DNA of 64,000 bases from Candidatus Sphingomonas colombiensis. GTDB taxonomy: Bacteria > Pseudomonadota > Alphaproteobacteria > Sphingomonadales > Sphingomonadaceae. The notes under the pieces are model-generated. The model saw nothing but the letters and a program-made list of their open reading frames with translations, did no database searches and had not been told where the DNA came from. The stretch lies in assembly GCA_029202845.1 (NCBI GenBank), contig CP119315.1, positions 2,883,001-2,947,000 of the forward strand. The letters are read 5' to 3'. Position numbers and translations under genes: made by a program. Below, one piece after another: positions 1 to 9,801 of the stretch; position 1 is the first letter of the stretch, and every line of letters starts with the position of its first letter.

Positions 1-2
1 GG

Positions 3-164
3 AATCGGTTCGCGGAGGAGGCGCGGTCGATGTATCTGGGGGAGCGCGAACATGCCCCGATTCACGGTCAGGCTACCCCGGCAGAAGCGAAAGCGCTGGT
101 CGATGAAGGGGTTCCCGTCGCGCCGCTGCCATTCCCGACGCGTCCGCCAGATACGCTGAACTGA
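3..164 (+). CDS. DUF1178 family protein, C-terminal part
   Basis: The reading frame enters from the left edge and ends at TGA 162-164, leaving 53 residues. The tail reads AEEAR, then HGQATPAEAKALVDEG, then VAPLPFP. It matches my memory of the DUF1178 C-terminus, where an AEEAR segment precedes a GEAT-EEA helix and a conserved PLPF end. DUF1178 proteins are short, probably zinc-binding proteins of unknown function, common in alphaproteobacteria. The start and the N-terminal cysteines lie outside the window. Confidence 0.7.
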   Translation, partial: NRFAEEARSMYLGEREHAPIHGQATPAEAKALVDEGVPVAPLPFPTRPPDTLN

Positions 165-242
165 TCTGAAAACTGGGCTGCGACGGGCGATTTGTCGGCG
201 GATCGAACTTTATTCTTCGATCGTTCGGGCGTGGCCGGTCGG

Positions 243-275
243 CCGGATCGGCGATGAATCATCGGCCCGATCCGG
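243..275. terminator. hairpin between DUF1178 gene and tRNA
   Basis: CCGGATCGG (243-251) and CCGATCCGG (267-275) are exact complements, and the inner bases (CGATGA/TCATCG) extend the stem. There is no T tract, so it may be a weak terminator or only a local inverted repeat. Confidence 0.35.
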
Positions 276-320
276 TCAATTGACCGCGCCCGGAGCAACC
301 TATAGGGCCGGAAACGGCAA

Positions 321-397
321 GTCCCCGTAGCTCAGCAGGATAGAGCGACGGTTTCCTAAACCGCAGGTCGGAGGTTCGAATCCTCTCGGGGACGCCA
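321..397 (+). tRNA. tRNA-Arg (anticodon CCT)
   Basis: The 77-base cloverleaf includes an encoded CCA. The acceptor arms GTCCCCG (321-327) and CGGGGAC (387-393) pair perfectly, with G as discriminator. The D arm contains TAGCTCAG, the anticodon loop is TTCCTAA (anticodon CCT, reads AGG), and the T loop is TTCGAAT. It stands alone upstream of the SWIB gene. Confidence 0.97.
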
Positions 398-530
398 GCT
401 TTTCCGCCACCGCGAAACATTGGCCCGCAGTGCCCATGTATTTGAGCTCGCGGAGCACGCACGACATTCCGGGCGTACAGGCCTATCCGGAGTAAAGTCC
501 ACCCCGTTGCCTGAGCGATAAGTGGCAGAA

Positions 531-560
531 AAACGGCGCCGATCGGGTCGACCGGCGCCG
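531..560 (-). terminator. intrinsic terminator of the SWIB gene
   Basis: On the minus strand CGGCGCCG (560-553) pairs with CGGCGCC(G) ending at 534 and is followed directly by a run of T (AAAA(A) on plus at 529-533). It lies just past the minus-strand SWIB stop codon. Confidence 0.65.
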
Positions 561-571
561 GCGTAGAGTTG

Positions 572-832
572 TTAGGCCTTGACGTGCTGGGAGATGTACT
601 TGTTCATCTCGAACATCGTGCACTTGTCCCGGCCGAAGACCTTTTTCAGCTTTTCGTCTGCGAGGATTTCGCGCTTGTTTTCCGGATTCTGCAGGTTGTG
701 CGACTTGATATAGTCCCACACCTTGCTGATTACCTGGCTGCGGGGCAGCTTGTCGTTGCCGACGATCGCGCCCAACTCCGCCGAGGGTTGGACGGGGGCG
801 TGGATGCCGCCGCTCTTGGTAGTCGTAGCCAT
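572..832 (-). CDS. SWIB/MDM2 domain protein
   Basis: The 86-residue protein is almost entirely one SWIB/MDM2 fold (about residues 18-85). It shows the typical KVWDYIKSHNLQNPENKR stretch, followed by ILADEKLKKVFG and TMFEMNKYISQH. Small stand-alone SWIB proteins occur in many alphaproteobacteria, chlamydiae and plant organelles; some bind DNA or act with topoisomerase I, but the role here is unknown. The ATG at 830-832 was chosen over an upstream in-frame ATG because GGAAGGA sits a few bases before it and the longer form adds a non-conserved leader. A terminator follows. Confidence 0.9.
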   Translation of the reverse strand: MATTTKSGGIHAPVQPSAELGAIVGNDKLPRSQVISKVWDYIKSHNLQNPENKREILADEKLKKVFGRDKCTMFEMNKYISQHVKA

Positions 833-1019
833 TATATTCCTTCCTGTTGCGCCGGTTGACCAGCCTCTATCGGAAATCACGCCGTCTGGAGCGCCACCCG
901 CTTGTGCGCCGCCTTTTCGTCATTGTCACGCCTTAGCGTGACGGAAAAAGGGGCTTTCGTTGCGCCTGTGCGATGAAACGTCGCCCCGCCGGATGCCTGA
1001 GGCGGCGGAGGGAATGAAA

Positions 1020-1047
1020 ATCCCGACCCGCATCAGCGGGTCGGGAT
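1020..1047 (-). terminator. intrinsic terminator of the TonB receptor
   Basis: A perfect 12-base stem, ATCCCGACCCGC (1020-1031) and GCGGGTCGGGAT (1036-1047), encloses a four-base loop. On the minus strand it is followed by TTTTC. It lies immediately after the receptor stop codon. Confidence 0.85.
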
Positions 1048-1056
1048 CGACATGGT

Positions 1057-4026
1057 TCAGAACTTGAACCCAGCCGCCACGCCATAGCGACGTGGCTCAA
1101 GCGTGAAGATATTGGTGAACAGGCCGGACGATTGATCCGTCAAATATTCGCCAGTGGTAGCGCTATTGTTGAAGATGTTCTGGATGAACCCACGGAGATA
1201 CCAGCGGTCATTCGCGCCATTGAGCTGAATTTGCGCATTGGCCACTTCATAGCCCTGAATACGGTTGACCCGGCCGTTGAAGATGTTGGCGTAGCTTTCG
1301 CCGGTGTAGGTGACATCAAAGCGCGGGACGATATTCATCCCGTTCGAGAAGTTGAACGTCTTCTCGATGCCGGCGGAGAATTTCACCACCGGCGCCTGTG
1401 GCAGTTCATTGCCCTTGATGCTTTGCGCAACGCCGTCCGTTAGAACTTGGACGCCGCTGCCCGGCGTCGCGGAGAGAGCAGATAGAACCGAGCAGACGCT
1501 GAATGCGCCAGTCGACTTGATGTTCCCGTCTGCCGGGAATGCGAATGTGCTGGTTTGCAGTGGGGCGGTATTCGGATTTGCCCCAGTGCGCGGCGTCGGC
1601 ACGCCACCGGAGAAGGTGTTCCCGTTGATATAGGTGTTTGCGGCGGCAAGGAAGCCGTTGCTGGCGGCCGCATTCCCCGCAACTGTCGGGATGATGGCGC
1701 AGTTCGAGCCGTTGGTGATATCCTTGATGATCACGGCGTCGGCACGGCCGCCGCCCGGATCGCGCTGGTTCACGAACAGCTTGCTGGAGGTCACCTTGGT
1801 GTGGAGGTAGCTTCCTCCCATGTTGATTGACCAATCGGGTGCGGGCCGGAAGAAGGCTTCCGCTTCGACGCCATAGATGTCGGCGTCGACATTGTCGTTG
1901 ATCGAGGTGCGTGCCACGATCCGGCTGAGCTGCAGGCCTTTGTATTTATAGTAGAACCCAGTGAGGTTCAGCGTGAATCTGCCGCCGTCGAATGTATTCT
2001 TCGAACCGATCTCGAATGCGTCGATCTGTTCCGGGGCGAAGGAGTCGGGCACCGTCAGGCCAGGGACCTGCACCGGCGGGTTAAAGCCACCCGATTTGTA
2101 GCCGCGCGAATATGACGCATAGAGCATGTGGCTCTTGTCGATCTCATAGTTCAGCACCGCCCGACCGGTCATGCGATCGAAAGTTTTATTGCGGATGGCG
2201 AACGGTTGAATTCCAGGCGTAACCGGATCGACATCATAGCCGGCGAAATATGGCGAATTAAATGCGCTCCCGGTTTGCGTATAGGGCGTCAGAAAGCTTG
2301 CCAATGTTGAACGAGAGACAACATTTTTCTTGTCGTTGTTGTAGCGCAAACCCAAGGTCAGTTTCAGCCTGTCGGTGAAATTGTAGTAAGTTTCACCGAA
2401 TATCCCGTACGACTTAAGGCCGAATTCGGCAGTGGCGTTGCGGAAGAACGGGGTCGCCAAATATGCGGGGGGCAAGCCATTTCCGAGTGACGTAAAGCTG
2501 CCCAGCAATCCGGCGATATAGTCGATAGCGAACGCGTTGACATAGTAATCGCCGTTGGTGACCTTGCCGTCGACATAGATGCCGCCCAGCAGGAAGTTGA
2601 ACTTCCCGTCGAAGTTAGACGAGATGATCGCCTCCGCCGACCAGTCGCGCGTCTTCTGCGTCGAGCGGTCGAACGCGAGCGGGACGTTTGAGCAGGTTTT
2701 GTAGCCGCCATAGGCGCCGAGGCCGGTTGTTTCCGCCAACGACGTGCAGACCGGGCCGGCCGGACCATTGGGGATCAAAGCCGAAGCGATCGGACTGAAA
2801 TAGCTTGCCGGAAGACCCGGAATACCACCTGCGGCCGCGGCGGCCAGCGTGTTCAATGCGGGCTGGATCAGCGCACGGTTCTGAACGCCGAGGTTATAGT
2901 CCTGCGAGGAATTGACGTAAGTGGTATGGTAAAAACCGGTCAGCTGAGCCTTGATCGATCCGAAATTGTGCTCAATGCGTCCCTGCAGTTGCAATTCGTC
3001 GGTGGAATAGGTCGGCGTATAAGCAGTATAAACCTGACGAGGATCGGTCAGGATCGGGTTGCCGGAATAGCTGTCCGCGCCATAGATCGAGTTCAGGCCG
3101 AACGCCGTCGGTGCCGGAATCCCGTTGAAGCTGAGGAACTGGGCGCTTCCGAGCGTGCCGGTAAAGGTGGAATTGGTATTTGTTCGACCTGCATCCAGCC
3201 GGTTGTTGAGGCAGCCGAGCACACCGGTCGGATCGGTCTGGCAGAGCTGCTTCTGAATGCGCAGACGATTGTCTTTTTCGCTGAAATAGCTGCCGACCAG
3301 GTCGACGGTCGTATCGATCGAAGGCTCCCAGCGGATAGAGCCGCGCACCGACCACATGTCGCGACCGTCAAGCTTCTGGCCATTATATACGTTGGTCGTA
3401 TAGCCATCGCGGTTGAGATAGAAGCCGGCGAGGCGCACGGCGAGCGTGTCGCCGAGCGGGACGTTGATCATCCCCTTGGCCCGAACGGAGTTGTAATTGC
3501 CATATTCAGCATCGCCGGAAGCGGCGAACTTATCGGTGCGGGGTTTTGCGGTGATGAAGTTGATCACGCCCGAGGTGGCGTTGCGACCGAACAGGGTGCC
3601 CTGCGGACCGCGCAGCACCTCGACACGCTCTAGATCGAAATATTCGGTCTCGAAGATGCGGGTGGCGAGCAGCGGGGAGCCGTTCAGGTGAATCGCGGTC
3701 GCCGCGTCGCACGAAATGCCGACGCAAAGATCGCCGATGCCGCGGATCGTAAAGCTCGATCCGGTAAAGTTGCCTTTGGAGAAGGTGATGTTCGGCAGGG
3801 TGAGCTGCAGATCGGACGCGTTGTCGATCTGTTGCTTCTGCAGCGCTTCGGCCGTGAAGGCGGAGACTGCGATCGGCACCTGTTGCAGTGTTTGCGATTG
3901 CCGCTGCGCGGTGACGACGATGTCCTGCGGCATCGTGCCGGTTCCTGTTTGGGCTTCCTGGGCCCAGGCCGGAGCGGCAAACGCCAACGTCAAAGCAGAC
4001 GCGGCGAGCAACGTGGATTTAGTCAT
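1057..4026 (-). CDS. TonB-dependent outer membrane receptor
   Basis: About 989 residues. A signal peptide ends near PAWAQEA. The plug domain follows, with the TonB-box-like DIVVTAQR, the segments LQLTLPNITFS and FTIRGIGD, and the signature RVEVLRGPQGTLFGRNATSG. The rest is a large beta barrel that ends in FKF, as outer membrane proteins often do. The substrate cannot be read from sequence; this clade of sphingomonad receptors is usually assigned to siderophores, sugars or aromatic compounds. Two ATGs are possible. The upstream one (4032) abuts the GGAGG, while the ATG at 4024-4026 has proper spacing, so the shorter form is used. The gene stands alone and is divergent from folE. The plug has a close Cys pair (DLCVGISCD). 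Confidence 0.9.
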   Translation of the reverse strand: MTKSTLLAASALTLAFAAPAWAQEAQTGTGTMPQDIVVTAQRQSQTLQQVPIAVSAFTAEALQKQQIDNASDLQLTLPNITFSKGNFTGSSFTIRGIGDLCVGISCDAATAIHLNGSPLLATRIFETEYFDLERVEVLRGPQGTLFGRNATSGVINFITAKPRTDKFAASGDAEYGNYNSVRAKGMINVPLGDTLAVRLAGFYLNRDGYTTNVYNGQKLDGRDMWSVRGSIRWEPSIDTTVDLVGSYFSEKDNRLRIQKQLCQTDPTGVLGCLNNRLDAGRTNTNSTFTGTLGSAQFLSFNGIPAPTAFGLNSIYGADSYSGNPILTDPRQVYTAYTPTYSTDELQLQGRIEHNFGSIKAQLTGFYHTTYVNSSQDYNLGVQNRALIQPALNTLAAAAAGGIPGLPASYFSPIASALIPNGPAGPVCTSLAETTGLGAYGGYKTCSNVPLAFDRSTQKTRDWSAEAIISSNFDGKFNFLLGGIYVDGKVTNGDYYVNAFAIDYIAGLLGSFTSLGNGLPPAYLATPFFRNATAEFGLKSYGIFGETYYNFTDRLKLTLGLRYNNDKKNVVSRSTLASFLTPYTQTGSAFNSPYFAGYDVDPVTPGIQPFAIRNKTFDRMTGRAVLNYEIDKSHMLYASYSRGYKSGGFNPPVQVPGLTVPDSFAPEQIDAFEIGSKNTFDGGRFTLNLTGFYYKYKGLQLSRIVARTSINDNVDADIYGVEAEAFFRPAPDWSINMGGSYLHTKVTSSKLFVNQRDPGGGRADAVIIKDITNGSNCAIIPTVAGNAAASNGFLAAANTYINGNTFSGGVPTPRTGANPNTAPLQTSTFAFPADGNIKSTGAFSVCSVLSALSATPGSGVQVLTDGVAQSIKGNELPQAPVVKFSAGIEKTFNFSNGMNIVPRFDVTYTGESYANIFNGRVNRIQGYEVANAQIQLNGANDRWYLRGFIQNIFNNSATTGEYLTDQSSGLFTNIFTLEPRRYGVAAGFKF

Positions 4027-4258
4027 ATGCATCCCCCTCCTACGGTCCGCGCCGGTCTATTGCCGGTTTCGCGGGTTTGATGGTGCGGTATGGAGACTAA
4101 CCCTCGGGAAATTGCACAGTCAAACGAAATCACGACTTGGCCGTGACGGAGATTTTATGACTGTGATGGAAAGGAAACAGTTGCATTGAAGAACTTAATT
4201 GCGGAGGCGTTGTCATGTATTTTTCGCAAATGCGGTATGATGGCTCGGGGAGAAGGAC

Positions 4259-4873
4259 GTGAATGATTATACCCCTAACGATCGGCGGGGGCCGGACGGC
4301 AAGATCGAAGTGCCTGATGCCGTAGCGGAAGCTGTGCGCACGCTGCTCCGCTGGGCCGGTGATGATCCCATGCGCGAGGGGCTGCTCGATACGCCGCATC
4401 GCGTCGCGCGGGCATGGCGCGAATATTGCGCCGGCTATGCGGACGACCCCGCGCATCATCTGGCGAAAGTGTTCGAAGAGGTCGGAGGTTATGACGAAAT
4501 CGTCCTGTTGAAGGACATTCCGTTCCAATCGCATTGCGAACATCACATGGCGCCGATCATCGGCAAGGCGCACATCGCCTATCTGCCCAAGAATCATGTC
4601 GTCGGCATTTCGAAGCTGGCGCGCGTGCTCCACGCCTTCGCGCGGCGCTTGCAAGTGCAGGAGCGGCTGACGGCGGAGGTCGCCGATTGCATCTGGAACG
4701 GGCTGAAGCCGCAGGGCGTCGCCGTCGTGATCGAGGCCAGCCACGCCTGTATGACCGCGCGCGGCGTGCGTACCCCCGGCGTGACGATGGTGACGAGCCG
4801 AATGATGGGCGTGTTCCGCGATGACGAGCGCAGCCGCAAGGAGGTGCTGGCGCTGATGGGGCAGGGCGGCTGA
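4259..4873 (+). CDS. folE: GTP cyclohydrolase I
   Basis: Converts GTP to 7,8-dihydroneopterin triphosphate, the first step of folate and tetrahydropterin synthesis. The 204-residue protein has the family signature with the zinc ligands Cys93 and His96 (SHCEHHMAP) and Cys164 (SHACMTARG). The GISKLARV segment and the RTPGVTMVTS motif are also present. GTG at 4259 is the start because GGGAGAAGGA lies just upstream and no in-frame ATG is near. Its stop overlaps the next ATG by one base (TGATG), which suggests translational coupling to the reductase and then to folB. Confidence 0.97.
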   Translation: MNDYTPNDRRGPDGKIEVPDAVAEAVRTLLRWAGDDPMREGLLDTPHRVARAWREYCAGYADDPAHHLAKVFEEVGGYDEIVLLKDIPFQSHCEHHMAPIIGKAHIAYLPKNHVVGISKLARVLHAFARRLQVQERLTAEVADCIWNGLKPQGVAVVIEASHACMTARGVRTPGVTMVTSRMMGVFRDDERSRKEVLALMGQGG

Positions 4874-5619
4874 TGGGGCGCACCGTCCTGGTCACCGGCG
4901 GTGCGCGGCGACTGGGCGCGGCGATCGTCCGCGCCGTCGCGGCGGCGGGTCACCGGCCGGTGATCCATTTCGGGACATCGTGTGCTGATGCGGAAGCGCT
5001 GGCGAGCGAGACGGGCGCGGTGACCGTTTCGGGCGATCTGGCTGATCTGGCGGACGTGCCTGCGCTGTTCGCCCGTGCGGTGAATGCGGCGGGCGGCGTG
5101 ATCGACGGGCTGGTGAACAGCGCCTCGGCGTTCGAGTTCGATCGGCCGGAGAAGGTCGATTCGGCGTTGGCGCTCCGTCTCCATGCGATCAATTGCATCG
5201 CGCCCGCGCTGCTCGCACAGGCGCTTGCGGCGCAGCCGGGGCTGGAGGATGGGGCGGTGGTCAATCTGCTCGATCAGAAGCTGGCCAACCCGAATCCGGA
5301 TTTCTTCTCTTACAGCCTCACCAAATATGCGTTGGCGGGGGCTACCGAGATGATGGCGCAGGCACTGGCACCGCACGTGCGGGTTAACGCCGTATCGCCG
5401 GGGCTGACCTTGCCGAGCGGCGATCAAAGCGCGGCGGAGTTCGATCGTGTCGCCCGCGCCAACCTGCTCAAGCGTCCGGTGGGGGCGGCGGAAGTGGCGC
5501 GCGCGATCGTCTATCTGCTCGACGCGCCCAGCGTCACCGGCCAGAATTTGTTCGTCGATTGCGGGCAGCGATTCCTGAAACGCGATGGTGACGTGATGTT
5601 CGAAGGGCGTGATGGCTGA
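4873..5619 (+). CDS. SDR pteridine reductase, FolM/PTR1-like
   Basis: A 248-residue short-chain dehydrogenase. The N-terminal nucleotide-binding motif is TGGARRLG (8-15). The central VNSASAF segment is typical of pteridine reductases. The catalytic set is Asp134, Tyr147 and Lys151; the Asp-x12-Tyr-x3-Lys spacing is the one I recall from PTR1. NADPH preference is suggested by the Arg pair in ARRLG. It lies between folE and folB with overlapping codons at both ends, so it probably reduces dihydrofolate or dihydromonapterin. A general SDR role cannot be excluded. Confidence 0.85.
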   Translation: MGRTVLVTGGARRLGAAIVRAVAAAGHRPVIHFGTSCADAEALASETGAVTVSGDLADLADVPALFARAVNAAGGVIDGLVNSASAFEFDRPEKVDSALALRLHAINCIAPALLAQALAAQPGLEDGAVVNLLDQKLANPNPDFFSYSLTKYALAGATEMMAQALAPHVRVNAVSPGLTLPSGDQSAAEFDRVARANLLKRPVGAAEVARAIVYLLDAPSVTGQNLFVDCGQRFLKRDGDVMFEGRDG

Positions 5620-5962
5620 ATATACGACGATCCTGGATGGGCTAGAACTGCAGATGCAACTCGGCATCCATCCCCATGAAGCGGTGCCGCAGCGGGTTTT
5701 CCTGACAGTGGAGATGACGGTCGATTATCCCGCGCCGCCGCACTGCGACGAGATCGGCGAGGTGCTCGACTACGATTTCGTGCGTGAGGGCATTCGCGCG
5801 CTGACGGAGAAGCGCGGCTTCGCGTTGCAGGAAACGCTGGTGGAGGCGGTCGCGGCGCTGTGCTTCGATGATCCGCGCGTGCGGCGGGTGCGGGTCCGTT
5901 CGATGAAGCCGGATGTGTATCCAGATGCCGCCGTGGGGTGTGAGATCGACCGCACCCGCTGA
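5612..5962 (+). CDS. folB: dihydroneopterin aldolase
   Basis: The 116-residue protein has the FolB fold signature: LQLGIHPHE-type N-terminus (here LQMQLGIHPHEAVPQR), a DYDFVREGI segment, the QETLVEAVA helix and a final RVRSMKPD with the conserved Lys. FolB cleaves 7,8-dihydroneopterin to 6-hydroxymethyl-dihydropterin; FolX-type relatives epimerise instead, so an epimerase activity is an alternative. ATG 5612 overlaps the reductase stop by eight bases; an adjacent GTG at 5609 is also possible. No folK follows, unlike many folB operons. Confidence 0.92.
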   Translation: MAEYTTILDGLELQMQLGIHPHEAVPQRVFLTVEMTVDYPAPPHCDEIGEVLDYDFVREGIRALTEKRGFALQETLVEAVAALCFDDPRVRRVRVRSMKPDVYPDAAVGCEIDRTR

Positions 5963-6057
5963 TCGCGGCGCGGCCGAATTGCCAACGGGCGCGCGCGCGC
6001 TTACATGGCGCTCAAATCCAGCAGACAAGACCTGATCGACGGAGCGACCGAACCGCC

Positions 6058-7737
<1,680 letters not shown>

Positions 7738-8043
7738 CGACAGGCGCGGGCGCGGCCGAAGTCGCTGCGCCCGCCGTCTCACCGAACGGACAACGATAGC
7801 CAAAGCGGCGCACGCATGTTGCCGCTCGCCGATCCGCTCGATCCGCCGAGATTCGTGACCCCTCTGTGCGGGGGCTAATAGGCGAAAGACGGCATGCCCA
7901 ACCCTGCCGCTCCGCTCAAACGGGGGCGGTAACCAGCATCAGTTCGCGCCCGAATCCCTCCTGCTGAGATGCGCGCAAGCTTGTTGCCCAACCGCGACAT
8001 TTCCAATTAGGGTCCGGGCAATTCAAATAATCGGGGGATAGCG
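7738..8043. other. intergenic region after ettA
   Basis: This 306-base gap holds a hairpin (GCGGGCGC 7746-7753 with GCGCCCGC 7767-7774), probably the ettA terminator although it lacks a strong T tract. The right part must contain the promoter of the peptidase gene; I see no clear operator. No plausible short gene was found. Confidence 0.5.
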
Positions 8044-9558
8044 ATGCGGTTTGTGGCCTTGGGCGTGTTGATGGCGTCCACCATGGCGATGCCGGCTTTT
8101 GCCGGAGTGCGTGATTACCGCGTCGCGAACGAGCACAAGATTCTTGGCGAGTTCGTCGATCTCCTCGCGATCCCCAACGTGGCGTCGGACACTCCCAATA
8201 TCCGTCGCAACGCACAGGCGCTGATGGAGATGATGGCGAAGCGGGGCCTCGCGCCCCGCCTTTTGGAGGGCGCCGATCCCAAGGTGCCGCCGGTCGTTTA
8301 TGGCGAATGGAAGGTGCCGGGCGCGAAGAAGACGATCGTGCTCTACGCCCACTATGACGGGCAGCCGACCGTGCCCGCGAAATGGACCGCGTCCCCGCCG
8401 TGGCAGCCGACGCTGCGCACGCGTTCCATGGAAGCGGGCGGCACCGTCCTGCCGATGCCCGCCGCGGGAGAGAAGATCGATCCCGAATGGCGGCTCTACG
8501 CGCGCTCCACCTCCGATGATAAACTCGGGGTGATCGCGCTGCTCACCGCGGTCGATGCGCTGAAGGCGGACAAGCGGCTGCCCGCGATGAACGTCAAGAT
8601 CGTGTTCGAGGGCGAGGAAGAGGCCGGATCACCGCATCTTGGCGATATCCTCGCGCGCAACAAGGCGCTGCTCGCGTCAGATGGCTGGGTGATCTTCGAC
8701 GGGCCGGTTCATCAATCCGGGCGGCGCCAGGTGGTGTTCGGCGTGCGCGGCGTGACCGGCGTGGACCTGACCGTCTATGGCGCGCGCCGTCCGCTGCACA
8801 GCGGCCATTACGGCAATTGGTCTCCCAATCCGGCGATGATGCTCTCCCGCCTGCTCGCGTCGATGAAGGACGACAAAGGGCATGTGCTGGTAAAGGGCTT
8901 TTACGATGACGACGCGCCGGTCGGCGCGGCGGAACGAGCGGCGATCGCCGCCGCGCCGGATTCGGACAAGGCGGTGATGAAGGATCTGGGCATCGCCGCG
9001 TCAGAAGGAGGCGATGCGCTGCTCGACAGCCTGATGCGCACGTCGCTCAATGTCGACGGGCTGATGAGTGCCGATGTCGGCGCGAACGCCCGCAATGTAA
9101 TCCCCGCCACTGCCTCCGCGACGATCGACATGCGGCTGGCCAAGGGCGCCGACGACCTGCGCCAGGTGAACAAAGTTATCGCGCATATCGCCGCTCAGGG
9201 CTTCCATGTGACCGACGCGGAACCGACCGACGAGGAGCGCGCGCGCTACCCCGCCATCGTGCGCGTCAACCGTCGCGATGGCGGCTATAACGCGGTGCGC
9301 ACGCCGATGGACGCGCCGATCGGTCAGGCGATCGTTTACGCGCTGGGCGCGCTGGACGGTCAACCGGCGGTGGCCCTCCCGACATCTGGGGGCAGCCTGC
9401 CACTATTCATGATCGAGCAGAATTTCGGTGTTCCGCTGATTTCCGTCGGCTCGGCGAATTACGACAATAATCAACATGCCGAGGACGAGAATGTCCGCAT
9501 CCAGAACCTCTGGAACGCGATCGAGACCGCGGCCGCGATCATGACGATGAAGATGTAA
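8044..9558 (+). CDS. exported M20 family metallopeptidase
   Basis: 504 residues. A signal peptide (cleavage near PAFAG) sends it to the periplasm. The M20 dizinc peptidase motifs follow: YAHYDGQPT with the first zinc-ligand His, STSDDKLG with the bridging Asp, and EGEEEAGS with the catalytic Glu pair. RPLHSGHYG marks the dimerisation/lid region with its conserved His. M20 enzymes hydrolyse dipeptides, acyl-amino acids or carnosine-like substrates, and an exported form fits peptide scavenging. ATG 8044 is preceded by a GGGGGATA purine run. A hairpin follows the stop. Confidence 0.92.
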   Translation: MRFVALGVLMASTMAMPAFAGVRDYRVANEHKILGEFVDLLAIPNVASDTPNIRRNAQALMEMMAKRGLAPRLLEGADPKVPPVVYGEWKVPGAKKTIVLYAHYDGQPTVPAKWTASPPWQPTLRTRSMEAGGTVLPMPAAGEKIDPEWRLYARSTSDDKLGVIALLTAVDALKADKRLPAMNVKIVFEGEEEAGSPHLGDILARNKALLASDGWVIFDGPVHQSGRRQVVFGVRGVTGVDLTVYGARRPLHSGHYGNWSPNPAMMLSRLLASMKDDKGHVLVKGFYDDDAPVGAAERAAIAAAPDSDKAVMKDLGIAASEGGDALLDSLMRTSLNVDGLMSADVGANARNVIPATASATIDMRLAKGADDLRQVNKVIAHIAAQGFHVTDAEPTDEERARYPAIVRVNRRDGGYNAVRTPMDAPIGQAIVYALGALDGQPAVALPTSGGSLPLFMIEQNFGVPLISVGSANYDNNQHAEDENVRIQNLWNAIETAAAIMTMKM

Positions 9559-9564
9559 GGTATC

Positions 9565-9588
9565 CGGGCGAGACAGAAGGCTCGCCCG
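9565..9588 (+). terminator. terminator after the M20 peptidase
   Basis: CGGGCGAG (9565-9572) and CTCGCCCG (9581-9588) form an eight-base stem directly after the stop, followed by TCTCCCC. The T content is low, so strength is uncertain. The following 200 bases to the carboxylesterase contain an AT-rich stretch (9705-9740) that could hold its promoter. Confidence 0.55.
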
Positions 9589-9801
9589 TCTCCCCAAGCC
9601 CGGCATGCCCTGATTGCTGGACCCCGAATCGCGCGACGTGATTCGGGAGAACGATGCGCGCGCGGTGGAGCGCCGACACGCGGTGGCCCAGCAGATGATC
9701 CGCACGAATCATATATTGACTAACACATGAATTAAAATGTTACTGGGCGCAGACGGATCGCGAGCGCTGCTCGATGAGCCGCGCCAAGGGAGATGGACCT
9801 G

